Of a stretch of DNA of 64,000 nt, positions 46,928 to 55,309 are shown piece after piece. Positions within the stretch are counted from its first letter, which is position 1. Each line of letters starts with the position of its first letter. The translations under genes and the position numbers were made by a program. A model generated the notes under the pieces. That model searched no databases. It saw only the letters and a list, made by a program, of their open reading frames with translations, and was not told the origin of the DNA. The stretch is from assembly GCF_900184965.1 (NCBI RefSeq), contig NZ_FXYA01000162.1, positions 1 through 64,000 on the forward strand, in the 5' to 3' direction. This DNA comes from Akkermansia muciniphila (GTDB taxonomy: Bacteria > Verrucomicrobiota > Verrucomicrobiia > Verrucomicrobiales > Akkermansiaceae).

Positions 46928-47631
46928 TGGATCTTTTTATGACCGGAGAAATGGCGCCCCTGTTTGTCCGTTGGAGCCTGCCGCACTGGGCTGCCCTGGG
47001 CATCGTGGCCCTGGCCGCAGGGGGGCTCCTGTGGGGATGCCGGCGGCTCCGGATGGAGAGCCGTTCGCTTGTGGGAAAGATTCTGGGAGGGGTTTTCCTG
47101 TTGACGTTTCTGATGGAAACATTCGGCCGCATCGTCAGAGAACATTGGGAACCCTGGCAGGACAGGCTTCCGCTGCATTTTTGCAGTCTGATGACGCTGG
47201 TCTGTTTTATTGCCCTGTGGTTCCGCACGCCCTGGGCATGCGCCGTGGCGTATTTCGGCGTGCTGACGGCGAGCGTCCAGGGACTGATTACACCCATGCT
47301 TCATGACGGTTTTCCCTCCGCCGCCTTTTTCGCCTTTTTCGTTGGGCACGGGCTTTTATTGATTTCCGCCCTTTACCTTCCCGCCGTCCTGCAATGGCGC
47401 GCGCGGCCGTGGGACGACATGCGGGCTCTGGGTTTGTGCGACGCCTACCTGGTTTTGATTATTCCGGTGAATATCTGGCTGGATACGAATTACGGTTTTA
47501 CCCGGTATGCCCCGGCTGGAACTGTTCTGGAATATTTCGGTTCCGTTCCGTGGTATTTGCTGACGCTTCAGATTCCGGCCCTGGTTCTTTTGCGGCTGTT
47601 GTACCTGACTGTCCGCGTCAGGAAGAAATAA
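46927..47631 (+). CDS. TIGR02206 (TP0381/YwaF-like) integral membrane protein, copy 2
   Basis: A 234-residue, six-helix membrane protein starting at the ATG that overlaps the stop of the flavoprotein gene (TGATG). It shares with the copy at 27105-27824 the segments L-P-L-H-F-C-S, Q-G-L-I-T-P, the L-Y-L-P x-x-L-x-W motif, P-V-N-I-W-L-D-T-N-Y-G-F and A-P-A-G-x-V-L. The similarity extends over the whole length, so the two are diverged paralogs. The role is unknown; coupling to a flavin-type protein is the only functional hint. Confidence 0.82.
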   Translation: MDLFMTGEMAPLFVRWSLPHWAALGIVALAAGGLLWGCRRLRMESRSLVGKILGGVFLLTFLMETFGRIVREHWEPWQDRLPLHFCSLMTLVCFIALWFRTPWACAVAYFGVLTASVQGLITPMLHDGFPSAAFFAFFVGHGLLLISALYLPAVLQWRARPWDDMRALGLCDAYLVLIIPVNIWLDTNYGFTRYAPAGTVLEYFGSVPWYLLTLQIPALVLLRLLYLTVRVRKK

Positions 47632-47690
47632 AAAGGTCTCTTCTGCGGGAATGATGATTACTGCGGAAATGGGGGAAGAGGCCTGATCCG

Positions 47691-48827
47691 TTATTTCAGC
47701 GTTTTCAGGTCTTCCTTCGTAAACAGGTGGATTTCTTTTTCCCGCGCATGGCGTATTTTTTCCGCCCATTCCGCATCCGCCAGCAGGGCGCGGCCTACGG
47801 CAATCAGGTCAAATTCCCCTGCTTTCAGCCGTTCCACCAGCGGTTCCACACTGGCGGCCTCCGCTTCCGGCCCTCCGTCAAAGGCATTAGTAAAATCTCC
47901 CTTAAGCCCCACAGAGCCGACGGAAATCGTGGGTTTTCCGGTAAGTTTCCTGGTCCAGCCGGCCAGGTTGAGGCGGGAACCTTCAAATTCCGGTTCCCAA
48001 AAACGGCGCGTGGAACAGTCGAAGATATCCACGCCCGCATCCGTCAGCGGAGCCAGAAAAGCTTCCAATTCCTCGGGGGTATACGCCAGCTTGGCGTCAT
48101 AATGGCCCGTTTTCCATTGGGAGAAGCGGAAGATGATGGGGAATCGGCTGCCCACCGCCTTGCGGACAGCATGGATGATGCGGCTGGCAAAACGGGTTCG
48201 GCCTGTCAGGTCGCCTCCGTATTCGTCCGTGCGCCTGTTGGTCTCCTTCCAGAAAAACTGGTCAATCAGGTAGCCGTGCGCTCCGTGCAGTTCCACACCG
48301 TCAAAACCCAGCCGTTTGGCGTCTGCGGCCGCCTTCGCAAAAGCATTGATAACCTCCTCAATTTTGGAGATGCTCATCGGTTCAGCCGTCTGTTCCAGCG
48401 TGTTTACGTCAATTCCGGAAGGCCCGATGGGCGGCAGCTCCGGATGGGGCAGGTCTTCTCCCTTGAAGGGCCGGGCCATGCCTACATGCCAGAGTTGCGG
48501 GGCTATTTTGCAATCCGTAGCGTGAACGGCTTCCAGCACCTTTTTCCATCCCCGCAGGGAGGCTCCCCCGAAGAAATTGGGATAGTTGGAGGAAGGTGAG
48601 GCGCTGGGCTCGTCAATGAACGTGCCTTCCGTGATGATGAGCCCTACTTCATGCCCGGCCCGCCTTTTGTAATAAGCGGCTACCTGGTCCGTGGGAACCC
48701 CGTTGGGAGAAAATCCCCGGGTCATGGCGGGGAGGACGATGCGGGTGGGAGTGTTGAGCTTGCGTGAGTGGAAAGGCTGGAACAGGATTTCCATGTCCCT
48801 GATCTTGAGTTCGTCCTGTGCATTCAT
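47691..48827 (-). CDS. Old yellow enzyme-type NADH:flavin oxidoreductase
   Basis: A 378-residue TIM-barrel flavoenzyme starting at 48827 (MNAQDELKIRDMEIL). Motifs are R-I-V-L-P-A-M-T-R near residue 29, I-T-E-G-T near 66, A-P-Q-L-W-H-V-G near 108, the active-site segment G-F-D-G-V-E-L-H-G-A-H-G-Y-L-I-D-Q-F near 173, and the FMN-phosphate site V-G-S-V-G with G-R-A-L-L-A-D near the end. Such enzymes reduce activated alkenes such as enones. It is convergent with the TIGR02206 gene; a weak inverted repeat lies between them. The natural substrate is unknown. Confidence 0.9.
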   Translation of the reverse strand: MNAQDELKIRDMEILFQPFHSRKLNTPTRIVLPAMTRGFSPNGVPTDQVAAYYKRRAGHEVGLIITEGTFIDEPSASPSSNYPNFFGGASLRGWKKVLEAVHATDCKIAPQLWHVGMARPFKGEDLPHPELPPIGPSGIDVNTLEQTAEPMSISKIEEVINAFAKAAADAKRLGFDGVELHGAHGYLIDQFFWKETNRRTDEYGGDLTGRTRFASRIIHAVRKAVGSRFPIIFRFSQWKTGHYDAKLAYTPEELEAFLAPLTDAGVDIFDCSTRRFWEPEFEGSRLNLAGWTRKLTGKPTISVGSVGLKGDFTNAFDGGPEAEAASVEPLVERLKAGEFDLIAVGRALLADAEWAEKIRHAREKEIHLFTKEDLKTLK

Positions 48828-48942
48828 AAAGGGGAAAAACGTTATCTCTGAAGCGGCCGGGCATGGGAGCCGGAACCGCACGGGAGTGAGACACCTTCCA
48901 GTCTTGTCCCGTTCATTCCTGATGCCGGGGGCTGGGGTGGAA

Positions 48943-49560
48943 TCATTGGATGCGCCGTTTTTCCCGGCTTCCTGCCGGAAGGGACAGGAAGTTCCGGAGC
49001 AGCGCTTCTCCGTCCGGCGTCAGGATGGATTCCGGATGGAACTGAATGCCGTAAAGAGGGAGATGCCTGTGGCGGATGGCCTGCACGTTTTTTCCGGAAT
49101 CCCTAGCCGTGACAATCAGCTCCGCCGGCCAGGGGAAGGAGGCAAGACGCCAGGAATGGTAAAGCGCGGCGGGAAATTGTTCCGGCAATCCCTCCAGGAT
49201 GGGACACTGTTCCGTTCTGCGTATGAATTCCCGCGCTCCGTGAAGGGGCCGGGAAAGGTGTTCCAGACGGGCTCCGAAGCGCACGCCCAGGATCTGATGC
49301 CCTAGGCATACGCCCAGCACCGGAGTAAAACGGGGCAGGTGCTCCAGAAGGCGGAAGGTGGCCCGGTGGCAGTCATCCTCCACCGTTCCCGGACCGGGAG
49401 ACAGGATGAGCTTTTCCCCCGCCTGAACCGCCTGTTCCAGTTCCGGTGATTCATTGGAAACCACGCGCGGAACGGCCATTCCCGTCTTTCTGACGAGTTC
49501 TGCAAGGTTCCAGGTGAAGGAATCCCGGTGGTCGATGATCCAGACGTTCGGTTGACTCAT
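48943..49560 (-). CDS. pabA: Aminodeoxychorismate/anthranilate synthase glutaminase subunit
   Basis: A 205-residue class I glutamine amidotransferase that supplies ammonia to chorismate. The start at 49560 (MSQPNVWIIDHRDSFTWNL) gives the D-x-x-D-S-F-T-x-N-L signature near residue 10. S-P-G-P-G-T near 54, the nucleophile in G-V-C-L-G-H-Q near 83, and the catalytic H-P-E in Q-F-H-P-E-S near 175 complete the triad. Context favours para-aminobenzoate over tryptophan synthesis: pabB starts only 30 bp away on the other strand and no trp gene is nearby. Confidence 0.88.
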   Translation of the reverse strand: MSQPNVWIIDHRDSFTWNLAELVRKTGMAVPRVVSNESPELEQAVQAGEKLILSPGPGTVEDDCHRATFRLLEHLPRFTPVLGVCLGHQILGVRFGARLEHLSRPLHGAREFIRRTEQCPILEGLPEQFPAALYHSWRLASFPWPAELIVTARDSGKNVQAIRHRHLPLYGIQFHPESILTPDGEALLRNFLSLPAGSREKRRIQ

Positions 49561-49590
49561 GGCGCGCACATGATAGAGTAATTCCCGACA

Positions 49591-50607
49591 ATGTACACAC
49601 GGGAGCAGACCATCAGCCGCATGAACGCCCTGGGCCGTGCGGAATGTCCGTTCTTTTTTGTCATCTCCCATGATATGGGCCATAACCTGCTGTTTGAACC
49701 TTCGGAAACGGAAAGGGAGCGCATGGCGGCTTTTTCCCTGCCGCTGGGCGCCATGGGAAGTCAGGACAGCGAAGCGCCGCTTCCGGAACGGCTGCGGTTC
49801 ATTCCGTCTCCCCAGCCCATGTCCCGGTATGCGGCATCCTTCGCTTCCGTCCGGAACCATCTGATGAGGGGGGATTCCTACCTGCTGAATTTATGCGTGT
49901 CCACCCCCGTGGAAACCAACCTGACGTTGCGCCATCTGTTCCGGTTTGCCCGCGCGCCTTACCGGATGCTGCTGGGGCCGGACGCGCGGATTTCCGGAGT
50001 GCACGGCCGCGGCTGCGTCTGCTTTTCTCCGGAACCGTTTGTCACGGTGCGCGGGCGCTCCATTTCCACGTTTCCCATGAAGGGAACGGCGCCGTCCGCT
50101 ACGCAGGAAGCGCGCCGCTGGCTGGAAACGGATGAAAAGGAGAATAGGGAATCCGCCACCATTGTGGATCTGATGCGCAATGATCTTTCCATGGTGGCAA
50201 CCGGCGTGAGGGTAAAACGCTACCGCTATATCAGCCCTGTAGAAACGTCCAAAGGTTCTATTCTTCAATGCAGTTCCGAAATTTCAGGGCTGTTGCCGGA
50301 AAACTGGCGTTCCCGCCTGGGGGAAATCCTTCTGAAGCTGCTTCCCGCCGGGAGCGTGACCGGCGCGCCCAAGGAAGCTACCTGCCGGGCCATCGCGGAA
50401 GCGGAGAATATGGAAAGGGGGTTTTATACCGGAATTTTCGGCTTTTTCAACGGGCGGGATTTGGATTCCGCCGTCTCCATCCGCTTCATGGAGGAGGATG
50501 AACGGGGAATGATATACAAGAGCGGTGGAGGAATTACCGTCATGAGCCGGATGGAAGAGGAATACCGGGAAGCTGTTGCCAAAGTTTATGTGCCGTTTGA
50601 TTTTTGA
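49591..50607 (+). CDS. pabB: Aminodeoxychorismate synthase component I
   Basis: A 338-residue, compact chorismate-utilising enzyme that aminates chorismate for folate synthesis. It keeps only the catalytic part: Y-L-L-N-L near residue 100, F-P-M-K-G-T near 165 (the Lys of the P-x-K-G-T motif marks PabB activity), D-L-M-R-N-D-L near 195, G-S-V-T-G-A-P-K near 254, and the G-G-G-I-T near 312. The N-terminal domain of full-length PabB/TrpE is largely missing, as in many short PabB proteins. It is divergent from pabA and overlaps pabC by 20 bp. Confidence 0.9.
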   Translation: MYTREQTISRMNALGRAECPFFFVISHDMGHNLLFEPSETERERMAAFSLPLGAMGSQDSEAPLPERLRFIPSPQPMSRYAASFASVRNHLMRGDSYLLNLCVSTPVETNLTLRHLFRFARAPYRMLLGPDARISGVHGRGCVCFSPEPFVTVRGRSISTFPMKGTAPSATQEARRWLETDEKENRESATIVDLMRNDLSMVATGVRVKRYRYISPVETSKGSILQCSSEISGLLPENWRSRLGEILLKLLPAGSVTGAPKEATCRAIAEAENMERGFYTGIFGFFNGRDLDSAVSIRFMEEDERGMIYKSGGGITVMSRMEEEYREAVAKVYVPFDF

Positions 50608-51202
50608 AACCGTCAAATGGGAGAATGGCGCTCCCTGCCTGCTTCCCTGGCACCAGCGGAGGGTGGAGGCCGCCATCAGTGTTCATGGCTCGAAAAGCGC
50701 CCCCGTTCCCGATCTGGCCTCCGTTCTTTCGGGCTGTTCCGGCCCGGAGGGCCGCGGCGTTTACAAATGCCATATCACGTATGATACGCGGGGAAAGGTG
50801 ATCCGCACCTCTTTTGAACCTTACCGTCCCCGGCAGGTGAAGACGTTGACGTGTGTGGAAATGCCCGGCCTGGATTATTCATGCAAGTGGGAGGATCGGA
50901 CAGAGCTTCTGGCGGCAGGGGCGGGACTGGCCTGTGACGAAGAAGCTCTGATTCTCCGGAACGGGATGGTGGCGGATACGCGGTACAGCAACGTGGTGTT
51001 CGGGGACGGTTCCTCCTGGGTTACTCCGGAAACTTTTCTGCTTCCGGGAACCAAGCGCGCCTTCCTGTTGTCCCGCGGAGACATTCAGGAATGTTCCGTA
51101 AAAGCGGAAGATATAGGCAAATTCCGTTTCTGTTCCCTGATTAACGCCATGCTGGATCCCGGAGATGTGGTGGTGCGGACGGAGGATATCATCCTGCGTT
51201 GA
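50588..51202 (+). CDS. pabC: 4-amino-4-deoxychorismate lyase-like class IV aminotransferase
   Basis: A 204-residue PLP enzyme of the fold-type IV group, short for the family. The ATG at 50588 (MCRLIFETVKW) lies inside the pabB end, so the two are coupled. H-Q-R-R near residue 27, the PLP Lys100 in S-C-K-W-E-D-R, and D-E-E-A-L-I-L followed by S-N-V-V-F near 120-140 follow the PabC pattern. It should release pyruvate from aminodeoxychorismate to give p-aminobenzoate. Assignment leans on both motifs and context. Confidence 0.8.
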   Translation: MCRLIFETVKWENGAPCLLPWHQRRVEAAISVHGSKSAPVPDLASVLSGCSGPEGRGVYKCHITYDTRGKVIRTSFEPYRPRQVKTLTCVEMPGLDYSCKWEDRTELLAAGAGLACDEEALILRNGMVADTRYSNVVFGDGSSWVTPETFLLPGTKRAFLLSRGDIQECSVKAEDIGKFRFCSLINAMLDPGDVVVRTEDIILR

Positions 51203-51208
51203 GGGCAT

Positions 51209-51243
51209 AAAAAGCGGCCACTCCGTAGATACGGAATGGCCGC
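51209..51243 (-). terminator. Terminator of the nanA-AGE operon
   Basis: On the minus strand a 13-bp stem with one G-U pair (51243-51231 with 51226-51214) and a 4-base loop is followed by T5. It lies 26 bp past the epimerase stop and may also act on convergent pabC transcripts. Confidence 0.8.
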
Positions 51244-51268
51244 CCGGCAGGAAACATTTGATTTCTTC

Positions 51269-52450
51269 TTAAATGGCTCCGCAGTAGTGGGCGCAGCACC
51301 ACATGGCGCGGGGATGGTGGAAGAAGGATTTCCAGAGGCTTCCCTTGAGGGTGTTGGCCCGGGAACCGTCCTTATTCAGATAGCCGAACCAGTCGCCGTG
51401 CTGCGCGTCCTGGAAGTGGGAGAAAGCCCAGTTGCGCACCATGTCGTGGCGGATGGCATAGCGTTCTTCCCCTGTGAGCTTGTAGGCGAGCGTCATGGCG
51501 ATGAGCGCTTCATCATGCGGCCACCAGAACTTCATGTTGTGCCAGTATTCCTGGACGGGCTTGTTGTACACGTCCGTGTAGTACAGCATGCCGCCGTTTT
51601 CCTTATCCCAGCCGCGGGCGAATGCCCAGTCAATCATGTCGCAGCCCACCTTGATGAGTTCAGGGTCATTGCCGCGATGGCGGGCTTCTTCCAGCACGAA
51701 CCATCCTCCCTCTGTAGTGTGGCCGGGGTTCAGGGTGCGTTCATCGAAGTGGTCGATGATGGAGCCGTCCGTTCCCACCACTTCCATGACTGCCTGGATG
51801 TCAGGTTTCATGAACAGGGTGCGGAGATCGTTGATGCAGCGGTCTGTCCAGCCGGTATAGAAGCCGTCGTCATCTCCCAGGTACTTGCGCATTTCCTGAG
51901 CTGTGTTCAGCGTAATCATGCGGGTGCCGAGGCCGGTCGTGGGGCGTTCCCCGGTGAACTTGGGAACCATCTTGCCGGGAGTGAAGCAGTTGTCCGTGAA
52001 GATGTCGAACCAGTGGCGGGCTTCACGGGCGGAATCCCGGCTGCCGGTCGCCCTGGCGTGCGCTGCAAAGGCGATGGCGGCGAAAGATTCGCTGTAGGCG
52101 TAGCGGCGTTTACGGATGGGGGTGCCGTCGGCGGCTACATGAAAGAACATGCGGCCGTCCGTTGGGTCAACGCACTTGGTTTTCAGGAATTCCAGAGCGC
52201 TTTCCGCCCATTTGAGCCAGTCCGGATTCTTTTCGATGCTGTTGTACATCGTCAGCAGCATCCATGCCATACGGCCCTGGGCCCAGACGGATTTGTCGGA
52301 GTCCACCAGTGTGCCGTCTGCGTCAAAACAGTGGTAAAGACCACCGTTTTTTTCGTCGTAGGCACGGGGGAACCAGAACGGCAGAACGTCTTCCAGAAGC
52401 TGGCGGCGGTAGAACTTGCCCAGGGAGGGCATATCAAGAGTTGCAGCCAT
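51269..52450 (-). CDS. N-acylglucosamine 2-epimerase family protein
   Basis: A 393-residue (alpha/alpha)6-barrel enzyme interconverting N-acetylglucosamine and N-acetylmannosamine. It begins M-A-A-T-L-D-M-P-S and has the family pattern Y-D-E-K-N-G-G-L-Y-H near residue 30, R-M-A-W-M-L near 60, L-N-P-G-H-T-T-E near 240 with the conserved His, and W-W-P-H-D-E-A near 310 with a second catalytic His. It follows nanA by 19 bp. Together they take sialic acid to ManNAc and then GlcNAc, which fits growth on sialylated mucin glycans. Confidence 0.9.
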   Translation of the reverse strand: MAATLDMPSLGKFYRRQLLEDVLPFWFPRAYDEKNGGLYHCFDADGTLVDSDKSVWAQGRMAWMLLTMYNSIEKNPDWLKWAESALEFLKTKCVDPTDGRMFFHVAADGTPIRKRRYAYSESFAAIAFAAHARATGSRDSAREARHWFDIFTDNCFTPGKMVPKFTGERPTTGLGTRMITLNTAQEMRKYLGDDDGFYTGWTDRCINDLRTLFMKPDIQAVMEVVGTDGSIIDHFDERTLNPGHTTEGGWFVLEEARHRGNDPELIKVGCDMIDWAFARGWDKENGGMLYYTDVYNKPVQEYWHNMKFWWPHDEALIAMTLAYKLTGEERYAIRHDMVRNWAFSHFQDAQHGDWFGYLNKDGSRANTLKGSLWKSFFHHPRAMWCCAHYCGAI

Positions 52451-52469
52451 ATCGGTCAGATTCCGGGGT

Positions 52470-53387
52470 TCAGTTTAAAGCCCACTGGAAGAAGCCGATG
52501 CCTTCCAGTTCGGAACGGAGTTCCTTCAGCTGATCAGCGGTCGGGTTGCCCTGCGGAAGTCGGGCGGGTCCAAGATCAACGCCCAGCCAGCCCATCAGAG
52601 CCTTGGCGCAGCCCATATACCCTTTGGAGGCCAGGATATTGATCATCTGCACGGACTTCCACTGGCAGTCGCGCGCCGTTTCCACGTCGCCTTCCGCAAA
52701 GGCTTTCATGAGTTTCTGGTACAGGGCCGGAGCAAAGTTGAAGGAGCTCCCCACGGCGCCCTTGGCCCCTACGGAAAGAGCGCCCGTAAACCATTCGTCC
52801 ACACCCCAGGGGATGTCCACGGTTTCGTCGTAATTCAGCGTGGTCTGGTACAGGGCCAGATCCGGATTGGTGAATTTGATGCCTGCGAAATTCGGAATCT
52901 GTTCCTTGGCCAGCTTGATGAATTCCACCGGGTTGAAGCGTACGCCCGTCAGCACGGGGATATCATAGTAATAATAGGGCAGGTCGGGTGCGCCGGAGGC
53001 GGCGAAAGCGCAGCATTCCACCAGGCGCTGGACAGTGCCGGGCTTGTAGTAGGAGGGAGCAAGGGAACTGGTGGCCACGAATCCGCACTCCTGGGCAAAA
53101 GCGGCCAGTTCCCGGGCGTCCCAGACGCTGTTGGAACCGGTATGGGCGATAACTTCCACGCCATGCTTGGCGGAGGCTTCCTTCCAGGCGGAATAGATTT
53201 CCTTGCGTTCTTCAAGTTGCATGGAGGAGGATTCACCGGTACTGCCGGTAATGAAAGCAAGCTTGATGCCCTGGGAGGCAAGCAGCTTGGCCTGGGCGTC
53301 AACGCTGGAAGGATTCAGAGAACCATCCGCCTTGAACGGAGTATGTACGGCGGCCACCAGGCCGTGGAGTTTCAATGACGTGTCCAT
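52470..53387 (-). CDS. nanA: N-acetylneuraminate lyase
   Basis: A 305-residue class I aldolase of the DHDPS/NAL superfamily splitting sialic acid into ManNAc and pyruvate. The start at 53387 (MDTSLKLHGLVAAVHTPF) is supported by normal length. Substrate loop G-S-T-G-E-S-S-S near residue 48, the active-site Tyr in Y-Y-Y-Y-D-I-P near 137, and the Schiff-base Lys in G-I-K-F-T-N near 168 are present. The serine after G-S-T-G-E favours NAL over dihydrodipicolinate synthase. It heads the operon with the 2-epimerase. No sialidase or sialic-acid transporter is in the window. Confidence 0.92.
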   Translation of the reverse strand: MDTSLKLHGLVAAVHTPFKADGSLNPSSVDAQAKLLASQGIKLAFITGSTGESSSMQLEERKEIYSAWKEASAKHGVEVIAHTGSNSVWDARELAAFAQECGFVATSSLAPSYYKPGTVQRLVECCAFAASGAPDLPYYYYDIPVLTGVRFNPVEFIKLAKEQIPNFAGIKFTNPDLALYQTTLNYDETVDIPWGVDEWFTGALSVGAKGAVGSSFNFAPALYQKLMKAFAEGDVETARDCQWKSVQMINILASKGYMGCAKALMGWLGVDLGPARLPQGNPTADQLKELRSELEGIGFFQWALN

Positions 53388-53740
53388 ATTGTGTAGTGAT
53401 ATGAAAATAATTCGGGGCGATGATTGCAAATCATCTTGGGAAAGACAATCCCTGAATCCTCCTGAATCAAAAAAGACCACATGAAAAAATGCGCGTGAGC
53501 GCAGATGCAGAGAATTCTTCAAAACGCTGGAGGGAACGGTCTATTGGTTCATAACGTGATGCGGCGATTTGGCCTGTCCCGGCAACCAGTTTGCTTCATA
53601 GCGCCAGATATCCGCTCCTTCCGGTTTCCGGGGAGAACCCATCGGCATTTTGTGTTGCCATGAAGGTAACATTGCCGGCATGGGAGAACGTTTTTCCGGA
53701 AGTGCAGTGCTTTTGCCGGGGACGGCAAAACTCCCTTCCC
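53388..53740. other. Intergenic region upstream of nanA
   Basis: About 350 bp between the nanA start and the stop of the next minus-strand gene. It must hold the nanA promoter and probably a terminator, but I cannot identify either with confidence, and short frames here look non-coding. Confidence 0.4.
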
Positions 53741-55297
53741 TCAATTCTTCCCATGCAGGGAGGGCACAGGAGTCCTGGCCGGGAGGGTGTACAGTTTTTC
53801 AATGTCGTCCAGATAGCGGGAAATAGGTGTATTGGCCGGCTGCTCCTGTTCCCGGAGGATTTTCACGGCTGCCGCGTAGGAAGCGAATGTCTTGCCGGTT
53901 CCGGACCGCGTGTTGATTTCATACCAGTCCATATAATCCCGGACGCGGCGGGCGGTTTTCATGGAAAGGTTCCTGATTTCCCGGAGCTGGCTGATTTTGG
54001 GGCCGGCTTCCCGGCTGTTGACTTTCCCTGTTTGCATCAGGGCCACCAGCTTGGCATATTCTACAATGACGGGCCGGTATGAAGGAAAGGAACGCCTGCT
54101 GAGGTTGAGCAGGCTGCCGGCCACATTAGAAAGCTGCCTGTTCAGATCCGGCAGGGAATGGGCCTGCTCCAGGTCATCCAGGGGAAATGTGACGGTGGTG
54201 CGGGTATCCGGATCATACTTGACCAGGGTGAGTGCTTCCTGAAGGTGCCGTTCCGTTTCCGTAATCGTGAGAGTTTCCGTCAGGGGAGGCGTCGCCATGC
54301 GGGAAAGCTGAAGCGTCCACCATTTATGGAGGGAAGTGGGAGTCAGGCTGAGCTGCGGAAAATGGCGTTTGATGAGGTTTCCGGGATCGTCATTGCCCAG
54401 AATAGCCTGGTCCAGAAGCTGTTTCATGCCTTCCGGGCCGTTTTCCTGGTTCAGCAGGCAAAGCGCCAGGGCTCCGCAGGAAGTTTGATAGGCCGCGTAA
54501 GAGGTCGCATCCAGTTCCTTTTCCGGTTCCCGGCAATTCAGAATTTCTTCCGGAGTCATAATGCCGGACTGCTGGAACAGGGTGGAATACATGGCGCGGT
54601 CAGCTTCATTATTGTGCCACAGAACAGCCTGTTCCAGCCCGGCAATCAGCCAGGGGGGCAGCGTGACGTTATCCGGCAGGCCTTCCGGATCCACCGTGCG
54701 CAGCATCATTTCATAAAGCAGGGTGGAGACGATGGCGCGGCGCAGACTGTCTTGGTTGATGCCGTGGCCCAGGTGAATGAAAATGTTATAGGAGAGGGTG
54801 TTGCCCACAATGACGGTTTGCATGCGGACGGGGTTGGCCGGAACGGGGCTTCCCGGTTCTCCTACCAGGCGGATGTTGATGCCGTTTTTCCATTCGTCAG
54901 GCTGCTTGAGGACCTTGAGCAGCGCGGTGCGTATGGCATCCGCCCGGGTGGCGATGGCCCCGGCCAGCAGGGAGTCCATCCCGGTGACATGAAATTGCCT
55001 GGAAGTGGAAACGCTGGTGAACGGCTGCCGTCTGGCAGGCTGTTCCTCCGTTCCGGCGGCGGCTTTTGCCGGAGGCGAAGGGGGGACAACGGGACTCACA
55101 TTGGAATTGCCCTGCAATACAGGACGGTCCGAGGCGTCATCAATAAAAGCCGCATCCTGGACGGATATTGCTTCTTCTTCCGGCGGCCGCACTTCCGCGG
55201 AAGAAACATCGCCAGCCCCTTTCTGTTCCTGCCCCCGGACAGCAGGGGGCAGAAGAAGAGCCGTCAACAGAAAGACGCATGTTCCCCTGAATTTCAT
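53741..55297 (-). CDS. Secreted protein resembling a peptidase MA-like gluzincin without its zinc motif
   Basis: A 518-residue exported protein: signal peptide MKFRGTCVFLLTALLLPPAV, a long Pro/Ala/Glu-rich linker to about 85, then a helical domain. R-A-I-V-S-T-L-L-Y-E-M-M-L-R near residue 190 is followed by L-P-P-W-L-I-A-G-L-E-Q-A, the order seen in gluzincin peptidases where H-E-x-x-H precedes P-x-W-L-x-E-G-x-A. Here the histidines are replaced (Y-E-M-M-L) and the downstream Glu is shifted, so catalysis is unlikely. It sits 12 bp after the oxidoreductase gene and probably belongs to the same transcript. Confidence 0.65.
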   Translation of the reverse strand: MKFRGTCVFLLTALLLPPAVRGQEQKGAGDVSSAEVRPPEEEAISVQDAAFIDDASDRPVLQGNSNVSPVVPPSPPAKAAAGTEEQPARRQPFTSVSTSRQFHVTGMDSLLAGAIATRADAIRTALLKVLKQPDEWKNGINIRLVGEPGSPVPANPVRMQTVIVGNTLSYNIFIHLGHGINQDSLRRAIVSTLLYEMMLRTVDPEGLPDNVTLPPWLIAGLEQAVLWHNNEADRAMYSTLFQQSGIMTPEEILNCREPEKELDATSYAAYQTSCGALALCLLNQENGPEGMKQLLDQAILGNDDPGNLIKRHFPQLSLTPTSLHKWWTLQLSRMATPPLTETLTITETERHLQEALTLVKYDPDTRTTVTFPLDDLEQAHSLPDLNRQLSNVAGSLLNLSRRSFPSYRPVIVEYAKLVALMQTGKVNSREAGPKISQLREIRNLSMKTARRVRDYMDWYEINTRSGTGKTFASYAAAVKILREQEQPANTPISRYLDDIEKLYTLPARTPVPSLHGKN

Positions 55298-55309
55298 CCG
55301 CGGAAAAAG

